A DNA stretch of 64,000 bases from Devosia sp. Root436 (GCF_001426345.1 NZ_LMEM01000001.1:644264-708263); one strand, 5' to 3'. Positions 1-8,898 are shown, numbered from the stretch's first letter. The notes: a model not told the origin generated them from the sequence alone. Made by a program: numbers and translations.

Positions 1-29
1 GGCCGCGACCGCCCGCTGGCTTGCTTGTG

Positions 30-467
30 CTAGCCGCGCCGGGCGAGCATGGCCAGCATGGCGGAGACCGCCGTGGCATAGCCCTCTGCGCCCAGGCCGG
101 CCATGACCGCGTCGGCGCGCATCGAGACGTAGGAGCGGTGGTAGATCGGCTCGCGGCGGTGGATGTTGGAAATGTGAAACTCGATCACCGGCCCCTCGAA
201 CATCTTGAGGGCATCGAGCAGCGCCAGCGAAGTGAAGGTGAAGGCGGCGGGATTGATGATGATCCCGGCGCCCTCGTCTATGGCCTCGTGCACGAGGTCG
301 ATCAGCTTTTCCTCGCTGTTGGTCTGGTGGAATACAATGGACCGCTCGCCGCTGGCGGCGCGGCAGATCTGTTCCACCTGCGCCAGTGTCGTGGTGCCGT
401 ATATGGCAGGCTCCCGCTTGCCCAGCCGGTTGAGGTTGGGGCCGTTGAGGACGTAGATCGGTCTCAT
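30..467 (-). CDS. aroQ: Type II 3-dehydroquinate dehydratase, divergent and probably catabolic
   Basis: A 145-residue protein of normal type II size that should interconvert 3-dehydroquinate and 3-dehydroshikimate. The N-terminal [17 protein letters not shown] block supplies the lid arginine (R18) and catalytic tyrosine (Y23). INP (N72) and EFHISN (H98) match the other active-site blocks. The usual T-H-T-S after the NP motif, whose His contacts substrate, reads T-F-T-S (residues 77-80), so this is a divergent paralogue. Its ATG overlaps the dctM stop as ATGA, so it is the last gene of the TRAP transporter operon. That context points to use of imported quinate or dehydroquinate rather than aromatic biosynthesis. 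The family is secure and the catabolic role is inferred. Confidence 0.88.
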   Translation of the reverse strand: MRPIYVLNGPNLNRLGKREPAIYGTTTLAQVEQICRAASGERSIVFHQTNSEEKLIDLVHEAIDEGAGIIINPAAFTFTSLALLDALKMFEGPVIEFHISNIHRREPIYHRSYVSMRADAVMAGLGAEGYATAVSAMLAMLARRG

Positions 468-1774
468 AGGCCCACACCGCCATAACCGAACATCCTGGGC
501 AGCCACAGCACCACTTCGGGCACGAAGGTAAAGAGCATCAGCGCCGCGATCAGCCCCAGGAGGAAAGGCAGGACGTCGGCGACGATGTCCTTCATCGGCG
601 CGCCCGATATGCGCGTCATGATGAAGAGCAGCAGGCCATAGGGCGGCGTCACCAGCCCCAGCATGATGTTGACCACCACGACGACGCCGAAATGCACCAT
701 GTCGATGCCCAGCGCCTGTGCGGTGGGGATCAGCACCGGCACGATGACCAGCAGGATCGTGGTGCCTTCGAGCAGGCAGCCCAGGATCAGCAGCAGGATA
801 TTGACCGCGATCAGGAAGGTGATCGGGTTGAGGTCCCAGGCGAGCAGAACGGCGCTGAGGCTATGGGGGATGTTCTCGACGGTGACGACATAGTTGAAGA
901 CCAATGCGCCAGCGATCAGCATGCCGATGGACGCGGTGGTCTTGGCTGATGTCAGCAGGGCCGCATAGAGATCAGGGAACTTGACGCTGCGATAAACGAC
1001 GATGGAGACGACCAGGGCATAGAAGGCGGCGACAGCGGCCGCTTCGGTCGGCGTGGTGATGCCGCCATAGATGCCGTACATCAGCACGATCGGCATGAAG
1101 AGCACCGGCAGGGCCTGCCAGGTCATCTTCGGCAACTGGCGCAGGGGCACCGGCTTTTCGACCGGGAAGTTCCTGGTGCGGGCGGTGACGGCAACCTGGA
1201 TCATCATGGCACCCGCCATCAGCAGGCCGGGAATGACGCCGGCCAGGAACAGGTAGCCGATGGAGGCATCGGCGATCAGTGCGTAGAGCACCATGGGGAT
1301 GGAGGGCGGAATGATCGGTCCGATGACGGCGGTGACGGCGGTCAGCGCCGCGGCATAGCTGGGCGTATATTTGCCGTCCTGCGTCATCATGTGCTGCATC
1401 ATCTTGCCCGAGCCGGCGGCATCGGCGATGGCCGAGCCACTCATGCCGGCAAAGACGATGGATTGCAGGATATTGACCTGGGCCAGCCCGCCGCGGAAGC
1501 GGCCGACGACCGCGTCGCACCAGCGCAGCAGGCGCTCGGACAGGGTACCCGAATTCATGATTTCGGCAGCGAGGATGAACAGTGGCACGGCCAGCATGAT
1601 GTAGTTGGAATACATGCCGTTGAGGAACTGCTCGGCTACGATGCCCATGTCCTGCCCGCGCATCAGCAGGTAGAGCACGGAGGCGCAGATCATGGAGAGG
1701 CCCATGGGCAGGCCGAACACCGACAGCACGATGATCAGGCCGAGGGCGAGGGTGAAAGCGGTGGAGAGGATCAT
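464..1774 (-). CDS. dctM: TRAP transporter large permease (DctM)
   Basis: A 436-residue inner-membrane protein with about a dozen hydrophobic segments, matching the large TRAP subunit that moves an organic acid with sodium. Typical blocks include [16 protein letters not shown] and [15 protein letters not shown]. The start at [12 protein letters not shown] is chosen because its ATG overlaps the dctQ stop as ATGA. The longer open frame upstream is arginine/histidine-rich and non-hydrophobic and is not part of the protein. The substrate cannot be read from this subunit; linkage to dehydroquinate dehydratase and a shared operator with shikimate-pathway genes suggest quinate, shikimate or dehydroshikimate. 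Confidence 0.93.
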   Translation of the reverse strand: MILSTAFTLALGLIIVLSVFGLPMGLSMICASVLYLLMRGQDMGIVAEQFLNGMYSNYIMLAVPLFILAAEIMNSGTLSERLLRWCDAVVGRFRGGLAQVNILQSIVFAGMSGSAIADAAGSGKMMQHMMTQDGKYTPSYAAALTAVTAVIGPIIPPSIPMVLYALIADASIGYLFLAGVIPGLLMAGAMMIQVAVTARTRNFPVEKPVPLRQLPKMTWQALPVLFMPIVLMYGIYGGITTPTEAAAVAAFYALVVSIVVYRSVKFPDLYAALLTSAKTTASIGMLIAGALVFNYVVTVENIPHSLSAVLLAWDLNPITFLIAVNILLLILGCLLEGTTILLVIVPVLIPTAQALGIDMVHFGVVVVVNIMLGLVTPPYGLLLFIMTRISGAPMKDIVADVLPFLLGLIAALMLFTFVPEVVLWLPRMFGYGGVGL

Positions 1775-2289
1775 ATGCCCGAGCTCGCCCTGGTGGGATC
1801 GGACGCCTCGGGGCCCCTGCCCCAGATGGCCTGGTAGCCGAGCCAGAACTGGCGGACGATCGTTGCCACCGCGAAGATGGCGTAGATGGAATAGAGCCAG
1901 TCGAACCGGATCTTGAGATAGGCCGTCTTCTCGACCTTCATGAAGGTCACATAGTCGATGACCGCCGGCAGCGAGAGGGCGAAGAAGAAGATGAGGGTGG
2001 CCGCGGTCGCCACGACCATGATCCGCCGCCAGCGGTCGTTGACGGCCGAATAGAGGATGTCGAAGCGGATTTCCTCGCTGTCGCGCACCACGAAAGCGGT
2101 GCCGAACAGCACCATCCACAACCACATGACGACGCTGATTTCATGCGTCCAGCCAATGGGCAGGTTGAGGATGTAGCGGAAGACGATCTGCAGGATGAAC
2201 ACCGAAAACATGACGGCGAGCATGGCTGCGAGGACATTTTCAGCGCGGGCATGCAACCACGCGCCGAGGGCGGCAAGTCGGGAATTCAT
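1771..2289 (-). CDS. dctQ: TRAP transporter small permease (DctQ)
   Basis: A 172-residue protein with four hydrophobic segments, the expected topology of the small TRAP membrane subunit that pairs with DctM. The stretch IVFRYILNLPIGWTHEIS is characteristic of the family. The start at MNSRLAALG follows a GGAG ribosome site; an in-frame ATG 14 codons upstream lies in a proline/arginine-rich leader and is not preferred. The gene follows dctP by 76 bases and overlaps dctM by four. Confidence 0.9.
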   Translation of the reverse strand: MNSRLAALGAWLHARAENVLAAMLAVMFSVFILQIVFRYILNLPIGWTHEISVVMWLWMVLFGTAFVVRDSEEIRFDILYSAVNDRWRRIMVVATAATLIFFFALSLPAVIDYVTFMKVEKTAYLKIRFDWLYSIYAIFAVATIVRQFWLGYQAIWGRGPEASDPTRASSGI

Positions 2290-2365
2290 CAGCAGTCTCC
2301 GAGGCGGAGGTCTCGCCGGATGCGGCGGCACGGGACTACCGGCACCGCCGCATCCGAAGATCAGT

Positions 2366-3346
2366 CTAGAGGGCGTTGATGCGGTCGATCACGCCTTCAG
2401 GCCAGTCCTTGGCCAGGTCGGAGTCCAGATACATCTGCTGGGCATGGCTGCGGAAGGCATCGAGGTCCGGCTCATAGATGTCGAGGCCAACGGTCTTGAA
2501 CTGTTCTAGCAGCTCGGCTTCACGATCGAGGTGCGCCTGCTGGCTGAAGTCGATGGCAGCCGTCGCGGCGGCCTGGACCTTTTCCTGCTGCGCGGGCGTC
2601 ATGGCATTCCAGGCATCGCCGGAAATGACCAGCAGGTCATAGCCGACGAGGTGCGAGGTCAGGACAATCTGGTCCATCACTTCATAGAACTTCATGTTCT
2701 CGACGTTGGGCAGCGGATTGTCCTGGCCGTCGATGGCGCCGGTCTGCAGGCCCGTATAGACCTCGGCATAGGCCATCGGCGTCGGGTTGGCGCCCAGCGC
2801 CTCGCCGAGGAACTGCCAGGCGTCGCCGCCGGGCATGCGCAGCTTGATGCCGGCCATGTCGGCAGGCGTCGTGATCTTCTTGTCGCCGCGCAGACCGACC
2901 TGGCGGGCGCCGAAATAGGTCGGCCCCAGGATGTGAATGCCGAGCTGGTCTTCGGCCATGGCCTTGAACTCGGCACCGACATCGCTGTCGAAGAAGGTGC
3001 GCAGGTGCGCGGCGTCGCGGAACAGATAGGCCGAGGTCAGCACCGACCAGGCCGGAATCTGGTTGGAGACGTCCTGCGGGGCGATGTTGCCCATTTCCAG
3101 GTTACCGCGCTGCAAGGCGACCAGTTCGGTGCCCTGCTTGAACAGGTTGCCGCCATAATAGGGCTCGAGGGTGAAATCCTCGATGATCTGGCTGGCGAAC
3201 AGGTCCATCATCTCGGCGCGGATATCCTCGGCCGAGAACACCGCCGAAAACCGAAGCACCGGCTTGTCCTGAGCCATGGCGGGCATCGCGGCCGCCAGCA
3301 TCAGGCTACCAAGCAGCACCGCGCGGCGCGTGAATCCAAAACGCAT
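2366..3346 (-). CDS. dctP: TRAP transporter substrate-binding protein (DctP)
   Basis: A 326-residue periplasmic binding protein. It begins with a signal peptide that has a basic n-region (MRFGFTRR), a hydrophobic core and an A-M-A-Q cleavage area near residue 26. The mature part has DctP features, including LRMPGGDAW and VYTGLQTGAIDGQDNPLPN, with the conserved arginine in LRMPGG that normally binds a carboxylate. A GGGAGG ribosome site six bases before this ATG selects it over the ATG two codons earlier. First gene of the dctPQM-aroQ operon; an operator palindrome lies about 90 bases upstream. Confidence 0.92.
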   Translation of the reverse strand: MRFGFTRRAVLLGSLMLAAAMPAMAQDKPVLRFSAVFSAEDIRAEMMDLFASQIIEDFTLEPYYGGNLFKQGTELVALQRGNLEMGNIAPQDVSNQIPAWSVLTSAYLFRDAAHLRTFFDSDVGAEFKAMAEDQLGIHILGPTYFGARQVGLRGDKKITTPADMAGIKLRMPGGDAWQFLGEALGANPTPMAYAEVYTGLQTGAIDGQDNPLPNVENMKFYEVMDQIVLTSHLVGYDLLVISGDAWNAMTPAQQEKVQAAATAAIDFSQQAHLDREAELLEQFKTVGLDIYEPDLDAFRSHAQQMYLDSDLAKDWPEGVIDRINAL

Positions 3347-3435
3347 TGTCATCCTCCCATTTGTCGCCTGTGATCCAGGCATCCTCACCGGACGCTCGGC
3401 TGCTTCGCCGTCGTTTCCGTCCCGGTGCACAATGT

Positions 3436-3449
3436 ACGAAATAGTTCGT
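3436..3449. promoter_or_regulatory. Operator 1 of the putative quinate/shikimate regulon
   Basis: The 14-mer ACGAAATAGTTCGT is an inverted repeat with one mismatched pair, preceded by TGT. It lies between dctP (minus) and the GntR gene (plus). Near-identical palindromes are at 5288-5301 and within 6758-6775. The TetR protein encoded at 5337 is the most likely binder because a copy sits at its own promoter. Confidence 0.72.
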
Positions 3450-3579
3450 TCAAGTCAATGGCCGTTTCCGATCGGTGGAAAACTAGCTGCGCCTTTTCAG
3501 TCTGTCATGTGTTTTTTAATTTATATGATATTCCATCATCGCTTTGACGTTGTTGGCCTTCCCGGGTAGAAGGGCCGAA

Positions 3580-4263
3580 ATGGAGGCGGCATTGGCAGAC
3601 GACAAGCAGCTCGCGGAAGAAGGCATCGGCGATATCGCCTTCCGGCGCATTCGGGATGATATTGTAGCGGGCGTTTTGCGCCCGGGGATAAAACTCAAGC
3701 TGGACGCCCTCAAGGCACAATATGGCGCGAGCGTCAGCACTTTGCGCGAAATCCTCAACCGGCTGGCCAGCGAGAATCTGGTAGTGGCCGAGGGGCAGCG
3801 CGGCTTCGAGGTGGCGCCGGCAACGGCGGATAATCTGCGCGAGGTGGCGGACCTGCGGCTTTTGCTCGAAAGCCACGCCATCCGCCTGTCGCTGGCGACC
3901 GGCGATCTCGACTGGGAGGGGCGCGTCGTGGCCGCCCATCATAAGCTGTCGGTGGTGGAAGCGCAGTTGCTGGCCGGCGAGATCGATCGCACCGCCCAAT
4001 GGGTGCGCTATGACTTCGCCTTCCATAATGCGCTGATTTCGGCCTGCGGCTCGCGCACGCTGCTGGATCTGCATGCCTCGGTATTCGACCGCTTCATCCG
4101 CTACCACATGCTGGCGACGAGCTTCCGTGGCTCGGCGGTGATGGACGATCACCGGGCGCTGTTCGACCTGGCCATGCGGCGCGATGCCGAGGGTATTGTC
4201 GACAAACTGACGAGCCATATTCGCAGCGGCGTGGACTATGTGCTGAGCACAGGGCGGATTTAA
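3580..4263 (+). CDS. GntR family regulator with FCD effector domain
   Basis: A 227-residue regulator. The N-terminal winged helix (about residues 17-85) carries the GntR pattern AFRRIRDDIVAGVLRPG followed by STLREILNRLASENLV. The helical FCD ligand domain (about 95-215) carries the metal-ligand histidines seen in the family (FHNALI, DDHRAL). The ATG follows GAAGG by six bases; an in-frame TTG 12 codons upstream lacks a ribosome site. It diverges from dctP and converges with the dehydrogenase gene. It may sense a pathway acid and act beside the TetR protein, but no separate GntR operator was identified. Confidence 0.87.
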   Translation: MEAALADDKQLAEEGIGDIAFRRIRDDIVAGVLRPGIKLKLDALKAQYGASVSTLREILNRLASENLVVAEGQRGFEVAPATADNLREVADLRLLLESHAIRLSLATGDLDWEGRVVAAHHKLSVVEAQLLAGEIDRTAQWVRYDFAFHNALISACGSRTLLDLHASVFDRFIRYHMLATSFRGSAVMDDHRALFDLAMRRDAEGIVDKLTSHIRSGVDYVLSTGRI

Positions 4264-4270
4264 GGGCCGG

Positions 4271-5251
4271 CTATCCCTTCACAGCGGCCCGAAAGGTCGC
4301 GGCCATGGCGGGAGCATCGGGCTGCAGGCCGGTAAACAGTTCGAACGCCCGCACCGCCTGATAAACAGCCATGCCGCCGCCGGGCATCACGCGGCAGCCG
4401 CGGGCGCGGGACTGGCGAACCAGCTCGGTTTCGAGCGGGAAATAAATCACGTCGGCCACCCAGTGCCGTTTTTCGATCAGTGCTTGGTCGATGGGCAGGC
4501 CGGGATGCCTGATCATGCCGACCGGTGTCGCATTGACGATGCCATCGGCCCCAGTCGCCGCAGCGGCGACATCGGCCACCGCGTGGACATCGGCGCCACG
4601 CAGGCGTCGCAGCCGCGCCGCGGTGGCCTCCGCCCTCGTAGCGTCCGTATCGTAGATATCGAGCCGCTCCACGCCGCATTGCAGCAGCGCCTGCGACACC
4701 GCGGCGCCGGCGCCGCCCGAACCGATCTGCAGCACCCTGCCCCGCGCCACATCGGGTAATTCCCGCCGGAAACTTTCGGCGAAACCCCAGCAATCGGTAT
4801 TGTGCCCGATGGTGCGCCTGTCATTGAAAACCACCGTGTTGATGGCGCCGATGGCGGCAGCATCCGGCGCCAGATCGTCGAGCAGCGGCAATATTGCCTG
4901 CTTGAACGGATAGGTGATGTTGAGGCCGGCAAAGCCAAGGCCGCGGGCCTCGGCGAGCATGAGAGGCAAATGGGAATCGTCGAGGTCCAGGCGATCGAAA
5001 TCGATCAGGTGATAGCGGTAGTCCAGACCCTGCCGCGCGCCTTCCTGCTCGTGCATCAGCGGCGAAAGCGACGCGCCGATGCCCCGGCCCACCAGCCCGA
5101 TGGTGATGCCATCGGGCTGGGGCAAGCGATTGTGCAGGACCGAGACGCGAAGCGGCTGCGCGGACTGGCTGCTGGCGATGGGCAAGGCGGTCTCCCTGGT
5201 GCCGCCCGCCGCTGGAAAAGCGGCGGCGGCCTTGTCTTTCCCTCGCGGCAC
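4271..5251 (-). CDS. aroE: Quinate/shikimate dehydrogenase, QsuD/AroE family
   Basis: NAD(P)-linked oxidation of shikimate to 3-dehydroshikimate and/or quinate to dehydroquinate. The 326-residue frame has the substrate-binding S-L-S (residues 61-63), catalytic lysine in NITYPFKQ (K117), aspartate in NTDCWGF (D153) and the dinucleotide loop GSGGAG (177-182). An aspartate-containing DTDAT follows the second strand, which is more typical of NAD-using catabolic QsuD-type enzymes than of NADP-dependent AroE. From the GTG at 5251 there is a non-conserved 35-residue leader. A TTG at 5185 preceded by GGGAG may be the real start. The gene diverges from tetR, with operator 2 between them. Confidence 0.87.
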   Translation of the reverse strand: MPRGKDKAAAAFPAAGGTRETALPIASSQSAQPLRVSVLHNRLPQPDGITIGLVGRGIGASLSPLMHEQEGARQGLDYRYHLIDFDRLDLDDSHLPLMLAEARGLGFAGLNITYPFKQAILPLLDDLAPDAAAIGAINTVVFNDRRTIGHNTDCWGFAESFRRELPDVARGRVLQIGSGGAGAAVSQALLQCGVERLDIYDTDATRAEATAARLRRLRGADVHAVADVAAAATGADGIVNATPVGMIRHPGLPIDQALIEKRHWVADVIYFPLETELVRQSRARGCRVMPGGGMAVYQAVRAFELFTGLQPDAPAMAATFRAAVKG

Positions 5252-5287
5252 CCGATAAATGCTGCAAGGCGATTTGCGGCAAAATGT

Positions 5288-5301
5288 ACGAACTGGTTAG
5301 T
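5288..5301. promoter_or_regulatory. Operator 2 of the putative quinate/shikimate regulon
   Basis: ACGAACTGGTTAGT, preceded by TGT, is centred between the divergent dehydrogenase gene and the tetR start. It lies about 36 bases from each annotated start codon. Its left half is identical to the consensus and its right half carries two changes. The position suits simultaneous repression of both genes and autoregulation by the TetR protein. Confidence 0.68.
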
Positions 5302-5336
5302 TTAGTCAATTGCCGCTCCAGGAAGGCGACGACGGC

Positions 5337-6023
5337 ATGAGCACTCCAGTTTCGACATCCCGCAGCAAATCCCGGGACGGCGTTGCTCGCGTGCAGGATC
5401 CCGAGGGAACACGGCAGAACATCATCGAAGTGGCGGCACAGGAATTCGCGCTCAACGGCCTGTCGGGCGCCCGCATCGACGAAATCGCCGCCAAGACGCG
5501 CTCCAGCAAGCGGATGATATACTACTATTTCGGCAGCAAGGAGGGCCTCTATGTCAGCGCCCTCGAAAATGCCTATCGGCAGGTGCGCGAGGGCGAAGCC
5601 AAGCTCGACGTGGCAGGCCTGTCGCCGCTGGATGCGTTGAAGCGCCTGGTGGAATTCACCTTCGACCACCATCACCAGCATGAGGAATTCATCCGCATGG
5701 TGATGATCGAGAATATCCATCATGGGGAATTTCTCGAACGCAGCGGCGTGATCCGCGACCTCAATATCACCGCTATCGGCAATATCGAGGCGATCTATGC
5801 CAAGGGGCTGGCCGACGGCCTGTTCCGCGCCGGGCTCGATCCGCTGGAAATCCACTGGCAGATCAGCGCGCTGTGCTTTTTCAACGTCTCCAACCGGGCG
5901 ACGTTCTCCAAGATTTTCGGCAAGGACGTGGGCAGCGCGGCGTATCAGGAATCGCTGCGGCGGCAGACGGTGGACATGGTGATCCGGTTCGTGGTGAAGG
6001 CGGAGAAGCTGGGCGCGATTTGA
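5337..6023 (+). CDS. TetR family transcriptional regulator of the quinate/shikimate island
   Basis: A 228-residue regulator. After a short polar leader, the TetR helix-turn-helix spans about residues 25-70 (IDEIAAKTRSSKRMIYYYFG, then SKEGLYVSALE). A helical ligand-binding domain containing a DHHHQHEEF stretch follows. The ATG is preceded by GGAAGG. It diverges from the dehydrogenase gene across an operator that recurs at two other promoters in the island, so it is the best candidate repressor of dctPQM-aroQ, the dehydrogenase and quiC. The effector is probably an intermediate such as dehydroshikimate, shikimate or protocatechuate (inferred). Confidence 0.87.
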   Translation: MSTPVSTSRSKSRDGVARVQDPEGTRQNIIEVAAQEFALNGLSGARIDEIAAKTRSSKRMIYYYFGSKEGLYVSALENAYRQVREGEAKLDVAGLSPLDALKRLVEFTFDHHHQHEEFIRMVMIENIHHGEFLERSGVIRDLNITAIGNIEAIYAKGLADGLFRAGLDPLEIHWQISALCFFNVSNRATFSKIFGKDVGSAAYQESLRRQTVDMVIRFVVKAEKLGAI

Positions 6024-6039
6024 GGCGCCCGCAGGGCAT

Positions 6040-6215
6040 GCGAAAGCGCCGCCTGTGATGCGGTTATCGTGTCGTCGGTTTCGCTCGTGGATAGAGCGAT
6101 GGTGGCGAGGCGCTTGCCTCTCATAATTTTTAAGTGTGAGGCAATTGCCTCGCCACCATGCCGGGATTTCGAACGGGTATGGTTCAGGCGCTACCGTTAT
6201 CGCAGGCGCGGCTGC
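6040..6215. repeat. Family D palindromic repeat, copy 1
   Basis: The core 6099-6159 has 22-base arms, ATGGTGGCGAGGCGCTTGCC at the left and its near-complement at the right, with two mismatches. About 40-50 bases on either side also resemble copy 2 near 54243-54400, so the repeated unit is larger than the hairpin. Confidence 0.75.
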
Positions 6216-6507
6216 CGTATTTCCCCCGCACGAGGGAGCGACCTCCCTCCCCGGCTATCCCCACGACCATCACTCGTCATGACTGGGCTCTGACGTGGGC
6301 AACGGCAGGAGTATGGGGGAGAAATCAGGGGCGGGGATAAGATGGATAAGTCGGTGCGCGTGACTCCCCCCTCATTCCCTCCCACAAGGGGAGGGAAGCC
6401 TGTCCCGCGGATGCTGAACATTTCGAGATGACCCCCTGAAGATCGATCTGGCGCCGGGGAATGAGGGTGGGGTGCTTGGCCCCCATCTACCTTATGGCAC
6501 GATCTCA

Positions 6508-6658
6508 GGATGGATCCCGGCCTATGCCGGGATGACATCGGGGTGGGGTGACATGATGCCACTTCCACCGCGCGTCATCCTCGGGCTCGACCCTCGGTCA
6601 CTTCACTTTACCCAATGCTCCGTAAGTGCAGAGCCCTTGGGTCAAGCCCGAGGATGAC
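6508..6658. repeat. REP-like family A units (two)
   Basis: The first unit (6508-6540) is a single GGATCCCGGCctatGCCGGGATGAC hairpin of the kind found throughout the window. The second (6574-6658) is a pair of inverted arms, GTCATCCTCGGGCT and its complement, extended by GACCC/GGGTC around a 40-50-base spacer. Confidence 0.72.
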
Positions 6659-6757
6659 GATCAGGGGATGGGAATGGGATTGTGCTCCCGCACCTTTGCT
6701 CCCTCCGCCAAGCAGTGCCCCCACTCCGCTCCACCTCTCAGTCATCTCCTTGCAAAT

Positions 6758-6775
6758 GTACTAACTAGTTCGTAC
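6758..6775. promoter_or_regulatory. Operator 3 of the putative quinate/shikimate regulon
   Basis: GTACTAACTAGTTCGTAC is an 18-base palindrome with a single mismatched pair, 26 bases before the quiC start codon. The central ACTAGT matches the consensus of the other two sites. A possible half-site, TACGAAC, follows at about 6782. Confidence 0.75.
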
Positions 6776-6801
6776 TCTTTATACGAACAGGAGGACTCGC
6801 C

Positions 6802-8694
6802 TTGAAAACCTCGATTGCGACCGTGTCGATCAGTGGTGACCTGCGGGAGAAGCTGGAGGCCATTGCGGCGGCCGGGTTCGATGGGGTCGAGATTTTCGAG
6901 AACGACTTCCTGGCCTATGACCGCTCGCCGCGCGACGTGGCGGCGATGGTGGCCGATCTCGGGCTCACCATCACGCTGTTCCAGCCGTTCCGTGATTTGG
7001 AGGGCCTGCCGGAGCCGCAGCGCAGCCAGGCATTCGAGCGAGCCGAGCGAAAGTTCGACCTGATGGGGGAATTGGGCACCGAGCTGATGCTGGTCTGTTC
7101 CAGCGTGTCGCCGCTGGCGCTGGGCGGGATCGACCGGGCCGCGGCCGACCTGCGCGAACTGGGTGAGCGAGCCGCGAGGCGCAACCTTCGCGTCGGCTAT
7201 GAAGCCCTGGCCTGGGGCCGGCATGTCAACGATCACCGCGACGCCTGGGAAATCGTGCGCCGGGCCGATCATGCCAATATCGGCATTATCCTCGACAGTT
7301 TTCACACACTGGCGCGCGGGATCGATCCTGATTCCATTCGCTCGATCCCCGGCGACAGGATTTTCATCGTGCAACTGGCCGATGCCCCGCGCATCGACAT
7401 GGACCTGCTCTATTGGAGCCGCCATTTCCGCAACATGCCGGGCGAAGGCGACCTCGACGTGACCGGCTTCATGCGGGCGGTGGCGGCAACCGGCTATGAC
7501 GGCCCGGTCTCGCTTGAAATCTTCAACGACCAGTTCCGCTCCGGCTCGCCCCGCACCATCGCGGCGGATGGGCATCGCTCGCTGGTCTACCTGATGGACC
7601 AGGTGCGCCACAGCGAGCCGGACATTGCCCTCGATGTTCCGCTATTGCCGCCACGGGTGGATGTGCGGGGCGTGGCCTTTGTCGAATTCGCGGCTGACGA
7701 GGCGGAGGCGCTGGCGCTGGCCGGCCACCTGCGCCGGCTCGGCTTCCGGCTGACCGGCCGGCACCGGACCAAGGCGGTGGAGCGCTTTACCCAGGGCGAT
7801 ATCAATGTCGTCATCAACACCGAGCGCGAGGGACTGGCGCATTCGGCCTATCTCACGCATGGCACCTCGGCCTATGCGCTGGGGCTGATGGTGGATGATG
7901 CGGCGGCGACGGTGGATCGCGCGCGGGCATTGGGCGCGCAGATGTTCAGCCAGCGGGTGGGGCCGGACCAGCTCAGCATTCCAGCCATTCGCGGCATTGG
8001 CGGCGGTGTCATCTATTTTCTCGACGAAAAGAGCCCGTTGGGCCGGGTCTGGGATGTCGAATTCGATTCCGTGGACGATCCCGCGCCCAGCCGGGATGCC
8101 GGGTTGCGGCGGGTCGATCACGTGGCCCAGACGATGAACTACGAAGAGATGCTGACCTGGATCCTGTTCTACCGGTCCATCTTCGTTGCCGAAAAGAGCC
8201 CCATGGTCGATGTGGTCGATCCTTCTGGGCTGGTGCGCAGCCAGGTGATCGAGAATGCCTCGGGCTCGCTGCGGCTGACGCTGAACGGGGCCGAAAGCCA
8301 CCGTACGCTGGCCGGGCATTTCATCGCCGAAACGTTTGGCTCCAGCATCCAGCACCTGGCCTTTGCCAGCGACGATATTTTCGCCACTGCCGACGCCTTG
8401 CGCAGCAATGGCATGAAGACGCTGGAAATCTCGCCGAATTATTACAGCGACCTGCAGGCGCGGCTCGGCATCGGTGCGGACATGCTGGAGCGGCTTCGGG
8501 CCGCCAATATCCTCTATGACCGCGATGCCGGCGGGGAATTCTTCCAGCTTTATTCGACCAATGTGGGCGAAGGCTTTTTCTTCGAGGTGGTGCAGCGGGC
8601 GGGCGAGTATCGAGGCTATGGCGCGGTCAATGCGCCTTTCCGCATCGCCGCGCAGAAGCGGAGCCTCACGCCGGCCAGCATGCCGCGGCAGTAG
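6802..8694 (+). CDS. quiC: 3-dehydroshikimate dehydratase, two-domain QuiC type
   Basis: Converts 3-dehydroshikimate to protocatechuate, the committed step of quinate/shikimate catabolism. The 630 residues comprise an N-terminal sugar-phosphate isomerase-like TIM barrel (about 1-270) and a C-terminal HPPD-like VOC half (about 285-610), the layout of QuiC1 and QsuB enzymes. Expected barrel metal ligands are visible at E134, D165, Q191 and E239. The VOC half keeps an apparent His-His-Glu triad (VDHVAQ, IQHLAF, GEFFQLY). It starts at TTG, seven bases after a perfect AGGAGG. No protocatechuate ring-cleavage genes lie in this window. Confidence 0.9.
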   Translation: MKTSIATVSISGDLREKLEAIAAAGFDGVEIFENDFLAYDRSPRDVAAMVADLGLTITLFQPFRDLEGLPEPQRSQAFERAERKFDLMGELGTELMLVCSSVSPLALGGIDRAAADLRELGERAARRNLRVGYEALAWGRHVNDHRDAWEIVRRADHANIGIILDSFHTLARGIDPDSIRSIPGDRIFIVQLADAPRIDMDLLYWSRHFRNMPGEGDLDVTGFMRAVAATGYDGPVSLEIFNDQFRSGSPRTIAADGHRSLVYLMDQVRHSEPDIALDVPLLPPRVDVRGVAFVEFAADEAEALALAGHLRRLGFRLTGRHRTKAVERFTQGDINVVINTEREGLAHSAYLTHGTSAYALGLMVDDAAATVDRARALGAQMFSQRVGPDQLSIPAIRGIGGGVIYFLDEKSPLGRVWDVEFDSVDDPAPSRDAGLRRVDHVAQTMNYEEMLTWILFYRSIFVAEKSPMVDVVDPSGLVRSQVIENASGSLRLTLNGAESHRTLAGHFIAETFGSSIQHLAFASDDIFATADALRSNGMKTLEISPNYYSDLQARLGIGADMLERLRAANILYDRDAGGEFFQLYSTNVGEGFFFEVVQRAGEYRGYGAVNAPFRIAAQKRSLTPASMPRQ

Positions 8695-8703
8695 GTCATT
8701 TCG

Positions 8704-8898
8704 CTTCTTCGCCCCTCTCCCCTTGAGGGAGAGGGCGGTTCTTCCGCGTTCAGCGGAAGAACCGGGTGAGGGGTGCTGCGCTCGCCCATGCTTCAGTGCT
8801 CGTGGATGGCTCAACACCCCTCGTCCGCCCGGAGCCTGTCCTCGTGCGCGAAGCGACACGGGGAGGCACCTTCTCCCTCAAGGGGAGAAGGGGAAGAA
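8704..8898. repeat. Family C palindromic repeat, copy 1
   Basis: A 195-base element whose outer arms (8704-8730 and 8873-8898) are almost complementary and include CCCTCTCCCCTTGAGGGA. An internal hairpin (8736-8764) has arms CGGTTCTTCCGC and GCGGAAGAACCG. It sits between converging genes (quiC and the ATP-grasp gene). Copy 2 is at 22919-23092. Confidence 0.8.

Larger units (their letters stand above)
6024..6801. other. 778-base non-coding region between tetR and quiC
   Basis: No convincing gene. It holds a family D palindrome (about 6040-6215), a loose inverted repeat with arms near 6364-6377 (CCCCCCTCATTCCC) and 6460-6475, two REP-like family A units (6508-6658), and then the quiC operator and leader from about 6740. 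The short open frames here follow the repeats and lack ribosome sites. Confidence 0.7.

Noticed and set aside
1775..2125. N-terminal extension of dctM
   Set aside because: The extra 117 residues are Arg/His-rich and overlap dctQ in another frame; the ATGA overlap at 1771-1774 gives a normal-length protein.
6024..6801. Short open frames between tetR and quiC as small genes
   Set aside because: They run through palindromic repeats, lack ribosome sites and translate to Arg/Pro/Ser-rich sequence.
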